Source: Vulcanimicrobiota bacterium
GTDB taxonomy: Bacteria > Eremiobacterota > Eremiobacteria > Baltobacterales > Baltobacteraceae
Length of the DNA: 12,964 bases
Direction: 5' to 3'
Assembly (NCBI GenBank): GCA_028287545.1
Contig: JAQBPL010000297.1
Coordinates: 1-12,964, forward strand
Below are positions 1 to 6,155 of the stretch, piece after piece. The position numbers and the translations under genes are program-made. How positions within the stretch are numbered: the stretch's first letter is position 1; each line of letters starts with the position of its first letter. Under the pieces are notes generated by a model that was not told the DNA's origin, searched no databases, and saw nothing but the letters and a program-made list of their open reading frames with translations.

Positions 1-1171
1 GATGCACCTCGCGCACGCCGACGTCGCGCAGCAGCGAGACGATGCGCGGCGTGGTCGTGCCGCGCACGATCGAGTCGTCGACGACGACGACCCGCTGTCC
101 GCGCAGGTTCTCGACGACCGGGTTGAATTTCAACCGCACGCCTTGATTGCGCATGCGCTGGTCGGGACTGATGAACGTGCGGCCGATGTAGCGGTTTTTG
201 ATGAGCCCTTCCACGTACGGGATCCCGCTCTCGGCGGCGTAGCCGATGCCGCCCGGAATCGCGCTGTCGGGGATCGCCATCACGACGTCGGCGTCGGTCG
301 GATGCTGACGTGCCAGCGCGCGCCCCATCTCGTAGCGCGCCATGTAGATCGACCGGCCGCTGAGCACCGAGTCGGGCCGCGCAAAGTAGATGTACTCGAA
401 CATGCACAGAGCCGGCGGTTTGATCACCTCGGTGTGCTCGGTGCGGATGCCGCCCGCATCGACCACCACGACCTCGCCTGCTTCGAGTTCGCGCAGGTAA
501 TGCGCGCCGACGGTCGCGAGCGCGCACGATTCGGAGGCGATCATGTAGCCGTGATCGCCGTAGGTGCCGATGCACAACGGCCGCACGCCCCACGGATCGC
601 GGAAGCCGTAGATCGCGTCGCGCGTGCACATCACGACCGAATAGGCGCCTTCGGCGACGCGCATCGCGGCCTTGATCTTCTCGGTCCACGTCGCGCCCTC
701 GGCGCGCGCGATGATCTTCGCCAGCACTTCCGAGTCGGACGTGGCGCTCATGCGCACGTCGTCGGGCAGGGTGAGCGCAAGCTCGTCGGCGTTGGTCAGG
801 TTCCCGTTGTGCGCGAAGGCGAACGGGCCGAGATCGGACTCTTCTACGAACGGCTGCGCGTTGACGACGATCGAACTGCCGGTGGTGGAATAGCGCGTGT
901 GGCCGATCGCGAAATCGCCCTTCAGCCGGACCAGAATCTCCTCGTCGAAGACGCCCGTGATGAGCCCCATCTCGCGATGGCTGTCGATCGTGGTGCCGTT
1001 GCCGACCGCGATCCCCGCGCTCTCTTGCCCACGGTGCTGGAGCGCGTAGAGCCCGAAGTAGACCAGTCGGGCGACGTCTTCGCCCGGAGCGTATACCGCC
1101 GTGATCCCGCACGCCTCGTGCAGGACGTCACCGGCCGGTTGTACCGCTTCCGAGTCGTACGCCCGTGCCAT
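1..1171 (-). CDS. purF: Amidophosphoribosyltransferase (glutamine PRPP amidotransferase), 3' end cut by window edge
   Basis: Catalyses the first committed step of de novo purine synthesis: PRPP plus glutamine gives 5-phosphoribosylamine, in the cytoplasm. 390 residues are visible from the ATG at 1171; family members are about 470-510 aa, so roughly the last 80-110 residues lie outside the window. The class II glutamine amidotransferase domain begins at Cys21 (HEACGITAVY), implying a 20-residue propeptide removed to expose the nucleophile. YALQHRGQESAGI, GHTRYSTTG and FAFAHNGNLTN follow in the canonical order. The linker motif FEYIYFARPDS leads into the phosphoribosyltransferase domain, whose PRPP loop VVVVDDSIVRGTT sits near residues 360-373. 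An AAGGG lies just upstream of the ATG. It is co-directional with the Bax-inhibitor gene 56 nt upstream, and no obvious terminator separates them. Identification is essentially certain; the missing C-terminus means the later Fe-S cysteines cannot be checked. Confidence 0.97.
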   Translation of the reverse strand, partial: MARAYDSEAVQPAGDVLHEACGITAVYAPGEDVARLVYFGLYALQHRGQESAGIAVGNGTTIDSHREMGLITGVFDEEILVRLKGDFAIGHTRYSTTGSSIVVNAQPFVEESDLGPFAFAHNGNLTNADELALTLPDDVRMSATSDSEVLAKIIARAEGATWTEKIKAAMRVAEGAYSVVMCTRDAIYGFRDPWGVRPLCIGTYGDHGYMIASESCALATVGAHYLRELEAGEVVVVDAGGIRTEHTEVIKPPALCMFEYIYFARPDSVLSGRSIYMARYEMGRALARQHPTDADVVMAIPDSAIPGGIGYAAESGIPYVEGLIKNRYIGRTFISPDQRMRNQGVRLKFNPVVENLRGQRVVVVDDSIVRGTTTPRIVSLLRDVGVREVH

Positions 1172-1227
1172 ATATTGCCCTTAACTTCGCCGGAAGGCGC
1201 GGGGATTCAGCCTAGGCGCGGCAGAGA

Positions 1228-1893
1228 TCAATCGTCGCGGCTCGAGCGCATCCCGAAGAGCTGCAGCAGCGCGAGGAAGATGTTGATCGCATCGAGGTAG
1301 ATCGAGACGGCCAGCTGGACGGGCGTATTCCCGTCGCCGCCGGCGCGGATGCGGCTGAAGTCGATCAGCGTGATCAGCGTGAAAACACCGAGCGTCAGCC
1401 ACGCGTACGTGCCCGGGTGCAGGAAGTGCGTGAACGCCGAGATGATGCCGACGACGATCAGCGCGATCAGCAGTCCGAACGCGATGCCGGTGAAGCGCCG
1501 CCAGTCGACCGAGAACACGAACGCGACGCCGCCCAGAACGAGCATCCCGAAGCCGGTCGTGCCGGCCGCGTTGACGACGACGTCGGGGCCGATCGCGGAA
1601 ACGTACCGCTGGATCGTCGGCGCGAGGCCGATCCCCTCGAGGAACGTGAACGCGTAGAACACGAGCAGCGCGACCTGCCCGTTGTTGCGCACCGCCTGCA
1701 TGACGAACAGCAGCACGAAGCCGGCGATCAGCGCGATCAGGCCGCCGCCCGGCGAGATGCCGCGGAACAGATACGCCGCGAACGCGGTGATCAGAAAGCC
1801 GACGCCGGTGATCCCGAGGACCTGACCGAGCAGCGCCGGCGTGTTGACCGCCGGGGCGTAGCCGCCCCGGGGCTGGTAGCGTGATTGGTACAT
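1228..1893 (-). CDS. Bax inhibitor-1/YccA-YetJ family integral membrane protein
   Basis: A 221-residue, almost wholly hydrophobic protein with about seven membrane segments (approximately residues 23-43, 50-68, 74-94, 106-128, 134-154, 162-180 and 195-214). This matches the length and topology of the BI-1 (UPF0005) family. Supporting marks are the FLEGIGLAP motif with Glu86 after the third helix, and the C-terminal block IYLDAINIFLALLQLFG. Asp178 (LIDFSR) and Asp201 (YLDAIN) have a spacing close to that of the two pH-sensing aspartates described in Bacillus subtilis YetJ, so a Ca2+-leak function is possible by family analogy. The 20-residue N-terminus is polar and rich in Tyr, Gly and Pro. 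The start ATG at 1893 has a good GGAAG ribosome site four nt upstream. It is divergent from the acyltransferase gene and upstream of purF on the same strand. Family assignment is strong; the physiological role is inferred. Confidence 0.9.
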   Translation of the reverse strand: MYQSRYQPRGGYAPAVNTPALLGQVLGITGVGFLITAFAAYLFRGISPGGGLIALIAGFVLLFVMQAVRNNGQVALLVFYAFTFLEGIGLAPTIQRYVSAIGPDVVVNAAGTTGFGMLVLGGVAFVFSVDWRRFTGIAFGLLIALIVVGIISAFTHFLHPGTYAWLTLGVFTLITLIDFSRIRAGGDGNTPVQLAVSIYLDAINIFLALLQLFGMRSSRDD

Positions 1894-1940
1894 CGCGCTT
1901 CCTTCTACCGGCCGGCGGCCGCAAGGGTTACGCCCGGGCG

Positions 1941-1974
1941 CCGACCTCGCCCCGGCCCCTGGGCGAGGGGTCGG
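1941..1974. repeat. GC-rich imperfect palindrome between divergent genes (REP-like candidate)
   Basis: The left arm at 1941-1952 (CCGACCTCGCCC) pairs with the right arm at 1961-1974 (GGGCGAGGGGTCGG). A two-base bulge interrupts the pairing, and the loop is the 8 nt at 1953-1960. It lies in the 107-bp gap between the Bax-inhibitor and acyltransferase starts. No T-run follows on either strand, so it is not a standard terminator. It resembles dispersed palindromes of other genomes, but no second copy is visible in this window. Confidence 0.4.
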
Positions 1975-2000
1975 CCCCGACTCGCGCCAAAACAGCCGCG

Positions 2001-3173
2001 ATGGACGTGGTCCGCGCAGGGCGTATCGCCACGATCGATGGGCTGCGCGGCATTGCCGTCCTCTTGGTCGTCTGGTTTCACATTTGGCAGGTGACCTGGC
2101 AGAGCGCCGTCATCCCGTTCGTCAACGTCTCTCTACAGCCGCTGGCGGAAACCGGCTGGCTCGGCGTCGAGCTCTTCTTCTTCATCTCCGGCTTCGTGCT
2201 GATGCTCCCGGTCGTTCAGGCGCGCTTGTCCGGCACGCAGCCGCCGACCTGGCGGCATTTCTACGCGCGGCGGTTCCTCAAGATCGTTCCGTCGTACGCG
2301 CTGTGCATCGCGGTGATGCTGGCGATCGGCTATCAGACGTACGCGCACGCGTGGGAAGCCGTGCGCGACGTCGCCTTCCATCTCGCCTTCATCCACAACT
2401 GGTTCGCGGCAACGTACGGCTCGATCGATGGCGTCATGTGGTCGCTCGGCGTGGAGATCCAGTTCTACGTGCTCTTCCCGCTCCTGGTGATTGCGTTCGT
2501 GCGCAGTCCGCTGCTGGTTACCGTCGCGATGTTCGCCGTCGCGAACGCCTGGCGCATCTGGGCGCTGCTCGCCAACCACTATTTCCTCTCGCAGCGCGAA
2601 GCGCAGCTGCCGGCGTACTTGGACCTCTTCGCGGCCGGCATGCTGTGCGCGTACGGCTACGTCTTCCTCGCGTTGAAACGCCCGCAGATCGCGCAGCGTC
2701 ATTGGGTCTTCTCCGCGCTGATGATCGCCGGTCTGATCGCGTTCTGGCTGCTCGCCGTCGACTGCTACACGAGCACGAGCCAGCACGAGTGGCCGGAGCC
2801 GTGGAAGGTGCAGCACCGTTCGCTCGTTGCGCTCGCGATCTCCGCCGTCGCGCTCGGATCGCTGTTCGCCGCCCGCTGGCTGCGGCTCGTCCTCGCAAAC
2901 CGCGTGCTCTTGTTCCTAGCCGCGATCTCCTACAATCTCTATTTGTGGCATTTCCCGATCACGCGTGAACTGCTTCAACGCCGCCTTACCCCGTACGTGG
3001 GCGCCGACCCGCACACCGACCACGTCTGGCAGATCGCGTCGTGGTTCATCTTCGTCCCGGTTTCGATCGTGATCTCAGCGCTGCTGACCTACGGTTTCGA
3101 GCAGCCGATCCTCCGTTGGCGCCGCCGGCCCCAGCGGGCCATCCTCCCCGCTCCCACCGGGCAGGCGGGGTAA
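2001..3173 (+). CDS. Acyltransferase family 3 integral membrane protein (sugar O-acyltransferase)
   Basis: A 390-aa multi-pass membrane protein of the acyltransferase-3 (OafA/NodX-like) family. These proteins transfer acyl groups, usually acetyl, onto extracytoplasmic sugars of surface glycans. The family landmarks appear in order: IDGLRGIAVLLVVWFH with Arg16 and His27, LGVELFFFISGFVL near 54-67, ARRFLKIVPSYAL near 89-101, WSLGVEIQFYVLFPLL near 147-162 with Glu152, and YNLYLWHFPI late in the chain. About ten hydrophobic segments fill the rest, and there is no fused SGNH hydrolase domain. The ATG at 2001 is chosen because it lies just ahead of the conserved first helix. The frame is open back to 1881, but that extension would overlap the divergent Bax-inhibitor start and run through the palindrome. 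No convincing ribosome site precedes 2001. Only 30 nt separate it from the glycosyltransferase gene, suggesting one transcript. The acceptor sugar is unknown. Confidence 0.9.
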   Translation: MDVVRAGRIATIDGLRGIAVLLVVWFHIWQVTWQSAVIPFVNVSLQPLAETGWLGVELFFFISGFVLMLPVVQARLSGTQPPTWRHFYARRFLKIVPSYALCIAVMLAIGYQTYAHAWEAVRDVAFHLAFIHNWFAATYGSIDGVMWSLGVEIQFYVLFPLLVIAFVRSPLLVTVAMFAVANAWRIWALLANHYFLSQREAQLPAYLDLFAAGMLCAYGYVFLALKRPQIAQRHWVFSALMIAGLIAFWLLAVDCYTSTSQHEWPEPWKVQHRSLVALAISAVALGSLFAARWLRLVLANRVLLFLAAISYNLYLWHFPITRELLQRRLTPYVGADPHTDHVWQIASWFIFVPVSIVISALLTYGFEQPILRWRRRPQRAILPAPTGQAG

Positions 3174-3203
3174 GAGCGCCGCTCGGCCGAAATCGCGCCG
3201 CCG

Positions 3204-4445
3204 ATGGTGGTCGCATCTCGCTCACGCCGCGCCGCTGCGGTTGCTCTGCGCCGGATTCCCGGTGCCCTCGTCGCCGCGGTGGTCGCCTTCCTGGTGATCC
3301 TGGCGAGCTCGCATCTCCGCTCGACCCACCAGAACAACTACGTCCGGGTCGCCTACGCGTGGCTGCACGGCCGGATGTGGATCGACTGGCCCGGCCGCTG
3401 GATGGACGCCGTTCAGTACCCGCCGCAGACCGGCCACTACTACGGGGTCGACGGTCCCGTGCCGGCCCTGTTCATGGTCCCGCTGGTCGCGATCTGGGGG
3501 AACGCCGCGAACCAAACGCTGGTCGCGATCGTGTTTGCGGCCGTTGCCGTCGGGCTCGCGTGGGTGCTCGCCGAGCGGCTCGGCGTGAAAGACTCCGGGA
3601 CGCTCGCGTTCCTGGCGTTGTTCCTCGCCGCAGGAACCGACCTCTGGTGGTGCGCGATGCTCGGCGACGTGTGGTTTCTGGCCCACCTCGTCGCGATGGC
3701 GTTCATCTTCGGCGCGCTGGTCGAGCTCACCGGAAAGGCCCGCGGCTGGGTAGTCGGCCTCTGCGTGGTGCTGGCCGCCGGGGCTCGGTTCCCGGAGGTG
3801 GCGGCGTTTCCGATGTTCGCCTGGGCGCTCTGGACCGGCGCGTTCGGAACGCCGCCGACGCCCGAGCAGCGCATCGCGCGGCTGCGCACGTTCGGTGCGG
3901 TGCTTGCGAGCGCCGCGGTCGCGTTCGTCGGCTACGACGAGCTGATGTGGGGGACGATCCTCGACATCGGCCACACCGTCTACTATCACGCCGACGCGTG
4001 GGGCTCGCCGACCGGCTCGCCGTTCCAAATCGGCTATCTCCCGTATCAGATCTATTCGTTCTTTTTCCGCGCTCCGGTTCTGGTCGAGTGGCTGCAAAAA
4101 GCGCAGTGGCCGTACGTGAAGCCCGATCCGACGGGCATCGCCTTGACGTTCACCAGCCCAGCGCTCGTGCTCGCGTTCCGCGCGAAACAGCCGCGCAACA
4201 TCGTGGTCGCGCTGTGGATCACGACCGTGCTCGTCGCGGCACCGGCGTTCTTCTACTACCTCAACGGCTGGGTCCAGTTCGGCTCGAGGCATGCTCTGGA
4301 CTTCATGCCGTACTTGTTCGCCTTGATGGCCCTCGGCGTGCGCGAACGGCTGCCGCGCTGGGGCGTCGCGCTGATCATCTACTCCGCGCTTGTGGGAGCG
4401 TGGGGAGTATGGTACTGGAACAGCTTCGTGCGAACCGGAACGTAA
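3204..4445 (+). CDS. Putative GT-C-fold membrane glycosyltransferase (PMT/GT39-like)
   Basis: A 413-aa polytopic membrane protein with a basic N-terminus, a first helix at about residues 20-36, and then an extracytoplasmic loop rich in aromatic and acidic residues. That loop contains NNYVRVAYAWLHGRMWID and HYYGVDGPVPALFMVPL. About eight to ten further helices follow. This layout is typical of GT-C enzymes that take sugars from polyprenyl-phosphate donors on the outer face of the membrane. Asp61 or Asp68 in the first loop is the candidate catalytic acid, an inference from topology only. The ATG at 3204 has no clear ribosome site and follows the acyltransferase stop by 30 nt, consistent with operon expression of an envelope-glycan pair. 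It ends 21 nt before the convergent toxin gene. It could instead be a polymerase-type or uncharacterised membrane protein; the GT-C call is moderate and no substrate can be assigned. Confidence 0.65.
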   Translation: MVVASRSRRAAAVALRRIPGALVAAVVAFLVILASSHLRSTHQNNYVRVAYAWLHGRMWIDWPGRWMDAVQYPPQTGHYYGVDGPVPALFMVPLVAIWGNAANQTLVAIVFAAVAVGLAWVLAERLGVKDSGTLAFLALFLAAGTDLWWCAMLGDVWFLAHLVAMAFIFGALVELTGKARGWVVGLCVVLAAGARFPEVAAFPMFAWALWTGAFGTPPTPEQRIARLRTFGAVLASAAVAFVGYDELMWGTILDIGHTVYYHADAWGSPTGSPFQIGYLPYQIYSFFFRAPVLVEWLQKAQWPYVKPDPTGIALTFTSPALVLAFRAKQPRNIVVALWITTVLVAAPAFFYYLNGWVQFGSRHALDFMPYLFALMALGVRERLPRWGVALIIYSALVGAWGVWYWNSFVRTGT

Positions 4446-4466
4446 ACGAAAGCGCGGCAACTCGGC

Positions 4467-4820
4467 TTAGATAAGTGCCAAGACGATCCTCAGACCATGG
4501 TCGACCTGTTGCATGATTTCCGTCGGCAGATCTCCTAGTTTGTCACTGGCAAGTCTTCTCTTATCGATTGATCGCACCTGAGAAATCAAGACCAAGCTGT
4601 CCTTGGTGGTCCCCCCGGTGCCCTCGGGCACAGGAACGTTAAGTACGTTGCCCACTTTGCCGTTGGCATCGGTGAGCGGGACGATGATCGTCATGGGATT
4701 CCGTTGCTCGGCAGCCTCATCGGGCGCATTGCGGCGGACGACGACACACATCCGCGTTTTTTGTTGCTCCGATCCAACCGTCGGATCGAGCGCGATTTTG
4801 TAGATCTCCCCGCGCTTCAC
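4467..4820 (-). CDS. MazF/PemK-family endoribonuclease toxin
   Basis: A 117-aa protein of normal MazF length; the family cleaves mRNA at short sequence motifs when freed from its antitoxin. Visible motifs are KRGEIYKIALDPTVGSEQ at the N-terminus, Arg23 in the KTR segment after the GSEQ loop, Thr50 in IIVPLTD, and SLVLISQVRSIDKRRL at about 75-90, ending in ALI. Arg23 and Thr50 match the catalytic Arg and Thr of Bacillus MazF in position. The usual RPVVVV strand is RMCVVVRR here, so the proline after the catalytic arginine is replaced. The start is GTG at 4820, and its bases overlap the antitoxin TGA (GTGA), implying translational coupling. Ribosome-site strength is low, as expected for a toxin that should be made less than its antitoxin. 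Base composition is clearly less GC-rich than its neighbours, a sign of acquisition. Target sequence cannot be read from the DNA. Confidence 0.92.
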   Translation of the reverse strand: MKRGEIYKIALDPTVGSEQQKTRMCVVVRRNAPDEAAEQRNPMTIIVPLTDANGKVGNVLNVPVPEGTGGTTKDSLVLISQVRSIDKRRLASDKLGDLPTEIMQQVDHGLRIVLALI

Positions 4821-5044
4821 TCTAGGCCGTCGGCCATCGTATCGGACAGTTCCGCTAAAACGGCGAGATCTCGCTCAGCATCTTCGAGGAGGATGCGCGA
4901 AACTTCCGCATCCAATCGCTCGCGCCGCAGTCGCAGGGCGGCTTCACGCGCAGCAGTGAGCATGAACTGCGTCCGGTTGTTTCCGGCCTCAGCATCGATC
5001 AGCGACAGGTCCTCGTCCGGAATACGCAAGGTTATCGTTGCCAT
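4817..5044 (-). CDS. Ribbon-helix-helix antitoxin of the MazF-like toxin
   Basis: A 75-aa protein. Residues 3-8 (TITLRI) form the expected DNA-contacting beta strand. A first helix follows at about 11-21 (EDLSLIDAEAG) and a second at about 23-40 (NRTQFMLTAAREAALR), the Arc/MetJ/CopG ribbon-helix-helix pattern. The acidic, helical tail (roughly 45-75, rich in Glu, Asp and Leu) is the likely toxin-binding segment. Gene order antitoxin then toxin with a 4-nt overlap fits a self-repressing type II module. No ribosome site precedes the ATG at 5044; the six upstream bases are pyrimidine-rich, and a -10-like box ends just before them, so the message may be leaderless. Classical MazE of E. coli is an AbrB-type protein, so this is the alternative RHH pairing seen with many MazF toxins. 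It probably binds the palindromes at 5058-5089. Confidence 0.88.
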   Translation of the reverse strand: MATITLRIPDEDLSLIDAEAGNNRTQFMLTAAREAALRLRRERLDAEVSRILLEDAERDLAVLAELSDTMADGLE

Positions 5045-5050
5045 AAGGAA

Positions 5051-5059
5051 AGTATAGCA
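5051..5059 (-). promoter_or_regulatory. Extended -10 promoter element of the toxin-antitoxin operon, probable leaderless start
   Basis: On the minus strand the sequence reads TGC-TATACT, an extended -10 box, ending six bases before the antitoxin ATG at 5044. Transcription would be expected to start about 7 nt downstream of the box, that is, at the A of the ATG. This agrees with the lack of any purine-rich ribosome site. No good -35 is found at 16-18 bp spacing, which an extended -10 can tolerate. Confidence 0.55.
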
Positions 5060-5089
5060 ATATTGTCAATACAATGTGTATTTCACACA
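5058..5089. promoter_or_regulatory. Palindromic operator candidates at the toxin-antitoxin promoter
   Basis: An AT-rich patch holds several symmetrical elements: CAATATTG at 5058-5065, TATTG-T-CAATA at 5061-5071, and TGTGT-ATTTC-ACACA at 5075-5089. CAATA recurs three times on the plus strand at close spacing. They sit on or just upstream of the -10 box, where an RHH antitoxin or its toxin complex typically autorepresses. Assignment is by position and symmetry only. Confidence 0.5.
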
Positions 5090-5111
5090 ACGACGCGCAG
5101 ACTTGTATGCT
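5082..5111 (+). promoter_or_regulatory. Possible sigma-70-like promoter for the radical SAM gene
   Basis: TTCACA at 5082-5087 and TATGCT at 5106-5111 are 18 bp apart. This would place transcription start near 5118 and give a leader of about 75 nt that runs through the hairpin at 5133-5155 and the SOS box. The match is modest and the SOS box would lie well downstream of the start, so a promoter closer to the box is equally possible. Confidence 0.25.
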
Positions 5112-5132
5112 ACTCCGCATGTATCCCCGGGC

Positions 5133-5155
5133 AAAGCGGCGGATACGTCCGCTTT
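5133..5155. other. Hairpin in the leader of the radical SAM gene
   Basis: AAAGCGG at 5133-5139 pairs with CCGCTTT at 5149-5155 around a 9-nt loop. A competing inner stem, GCGGA/TCCGC with a TACG loop, uses part of the same bases. Only three T residues close the right arm, so it is a weak terminator at best. It may be a leader structure or a chance palindrome. Confidence 0.3.
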
Positions 5156-5179
5156 CGATAGGACCCGAGCCGGCGGAAC

Positions 5180-5195
5180 TCGAACATATGTTCGA
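5180..5195. promoter_or_regulatory. Perfect 16-bp SOS box (LexA operator)
   Basis: TCGAACATATGTTCGA is a perfect palindrome. It matches the LexA (Cheo-box) operator core known from Bacillus and from actinobacteria, CGAAC-N4-GTTCG. Its last base is the A of the proposed ATG at 5195, so bound LexA would block transcription or initiation of the radical SAM gene. I find no second GAAC-N4-GTTC element in the window. A 16-bp exact palindrome of this type, placed at a repair-like gene, is unlikely to be chance. Confidence 0.85.
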
Positions 5196-6112
5196 TGAAT
5201 GGACTCCCGATCGCTCGCAGGCCGAGCGACGTCCGGGTGGTCGAGGTCGCGGCCAAGAGTGCGCTCAATCGCGTCAGCCGCATGGGGTTTCGCTGGTCGC
5301 TGAATCCGTACACCGGGTGCGCGCACCAGTGCGTCTTCTGCTACGCGCGCGGCACGCACGCGTATCGCGATCTTGACGGCGTCCGGGAGTGGGGCTCCGC
5401 GCTGGGCGTCAAGGTCAACATCGCGCGCGTGCTGCGGGCCGAACTCGCGCGCCCGTCGTGGCGGCCCGAAGAGATCGCGATCGGCACGGCCACCGATCCG
5501 TACCAGGCGCTCGAGGGACGCTACCGCCTGATGCGGGGCATCCTCGCCGCGCTGCGCGATGCGCGGGCGCCCTTTCACATCACGACGCGCTCCCCGCTGA
5601 TCGTGCGCGACCTCGACTTGCTCGCCGCGTGCGCGCGCCGTGCCGACGTCGGCGTCGCCGTGAGCATCGCGACGCTCGACGAGAGGCTCGCGCGGGAAAT
5701 CGAACCGACCGTGGCGCCGCCGCGGCAACGGCTCCGCGCCGTGCGCGCGCTCGCGGACGCCGGGATTCGCGTCGCCGTGGCGGTCGCGCCGGTCCTGCCG
5801 GGGATCACCGACTCACCCGACGCGCTCGCCGCGGTCGTGCGTGCCGCTGCCGACGCGGGAGCCTCCCACGTGTGGCACGGCGCGCTCAACCTCGGGGCCG
5901 TGACGCGCGATGCATACTTCGCTTTCCTGAGCACGTCGCGACCGGAGCTGGTCGAGCGCTACACCCGGCTCTTCGCGCGCGGACGCTACGCCGAACCGGC
6001 CTACGTGCGAGAGGTCGCCGAGAGCGTTCACGCCGCCTGCCGCAGCACGAGGTTCGCCAGATGGCGATCGCTGCCGCCCGACGATCGGGGAGCGCAATTA
6101 GCGCTGTTGTAG
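5195..6112 (+). CDS. Rv2578c-family radical SAM protein (SplB-like), SOS-controlled
   Basis: A 305-aa radical S-adenosylmethionine protein. The CxxxCxxC cluster motif is CAHQCVFC (Cys42, Cys46, Cys49), preceded by WSLNPYTG and followed by YARGTHAYRDLD. Downstream blocks ELARPSW, IGTATDPYQ, LEGRYRLMRGIL and HITTRSPLIVRDLD match the family named after mycobacterial Rv2578c, related to spore photoproduct lyase. A role in DNA-damage repair is suggested by that relationship and by the SOS box at the start codon, not proven. The ATG at 5195 has no evident ribosome site; a GTG at 5237 is an alternative start that would still keep the conserved AAKSALNRV segment. It diverges from the toxin-antitoxin operon across 150 bp. 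The aspartic protease gene begins 42 nt after its stop on the same strand, so SOS induction might extend into that gene. Confidence 0.9.
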   Translation: MNGLPIARRPSDVRVVEVAAKSALNRVSRMGFRWSLNPYTGCAHQCVFCYARGTHAYRDLDGVREWGSALGVKVNIARVLRAELARPSWRPEEIAIGTATDPYQALEGRYRLMRGILAALRDARAPFHITTRSPLIVRDLDLLAACARRADVGVAVSIATLDERLAREIEPTVAPPRQRLRAVRALADAGIRVAVAVAPVLPGITDSPDALAAVVRAAADAGASHVWHGALNLGAVTRDAYFAFLSTSRPELVERYTRLFARGRYAEPAYVREVAESVHAACRSTRFARWRSLPPDDRGAQLALL

Positions 6113-6125
6113 ATACGCGGGACAG

Positions 6126-6155
6126 GCGATCGGCCGGTCGCTCGCAAAGCGACCG
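6126..6155 (+). promoter_or_regulatory. Stem-loop abutting the start codon of the first aspartic protease gene
   Basis: CGGTCGCT at 6135-6142 pairs perfectly with AGCGACCG at 6148-6155 around a CGCAA loop; its last base is the G of the possible GTG start. An alternative stem, GCGATC (6126-6131) with GGTCGC (6136-6141) and loop GGCC, competes for the same bases. Neither is followed by a T-run. The placement could limit ribosome access or be an mRNA-processing structure; function is inferred. Confidence 0.35.

Noticed and set aside
1187..1198. CGCC-GGAA-GGCG hairpin between the Bax-inhibitor and purF genes as a terminator
   Set aside because: The stem is only four base pairs and has no T-run on the minus strand.
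2..1300. 432-codon plus-strand open frame
   Set aside because: Antisense to purF, which has full family motifs on the other strand; composition is that of a shadow frame.
1881..2000. Forty-codon N-terminal extension of the acyltransferase
   Set aside because: It would overlap the divergent Bax-inhibitor start, translate the GC palindrome as Pro/Gly/Arg-rich sequence, and has no counterpart in the family.
3041..4474. 477-codon plus-strand open frame
   Set aside because: Arg-rich out-of-frame reading of the glycosyltransferase gene, which is hydrophobic and credible in its own frame.
5051..5069. TTGACA (minus strand 5069-5064) as the -35 partner of TATACT
   Set aside because: The two hexamers are only 7 bp apart; sigma-70 promoters need about 17. 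The TTGACA is better explained as part of the TATTG-T-CAATA palindrome.
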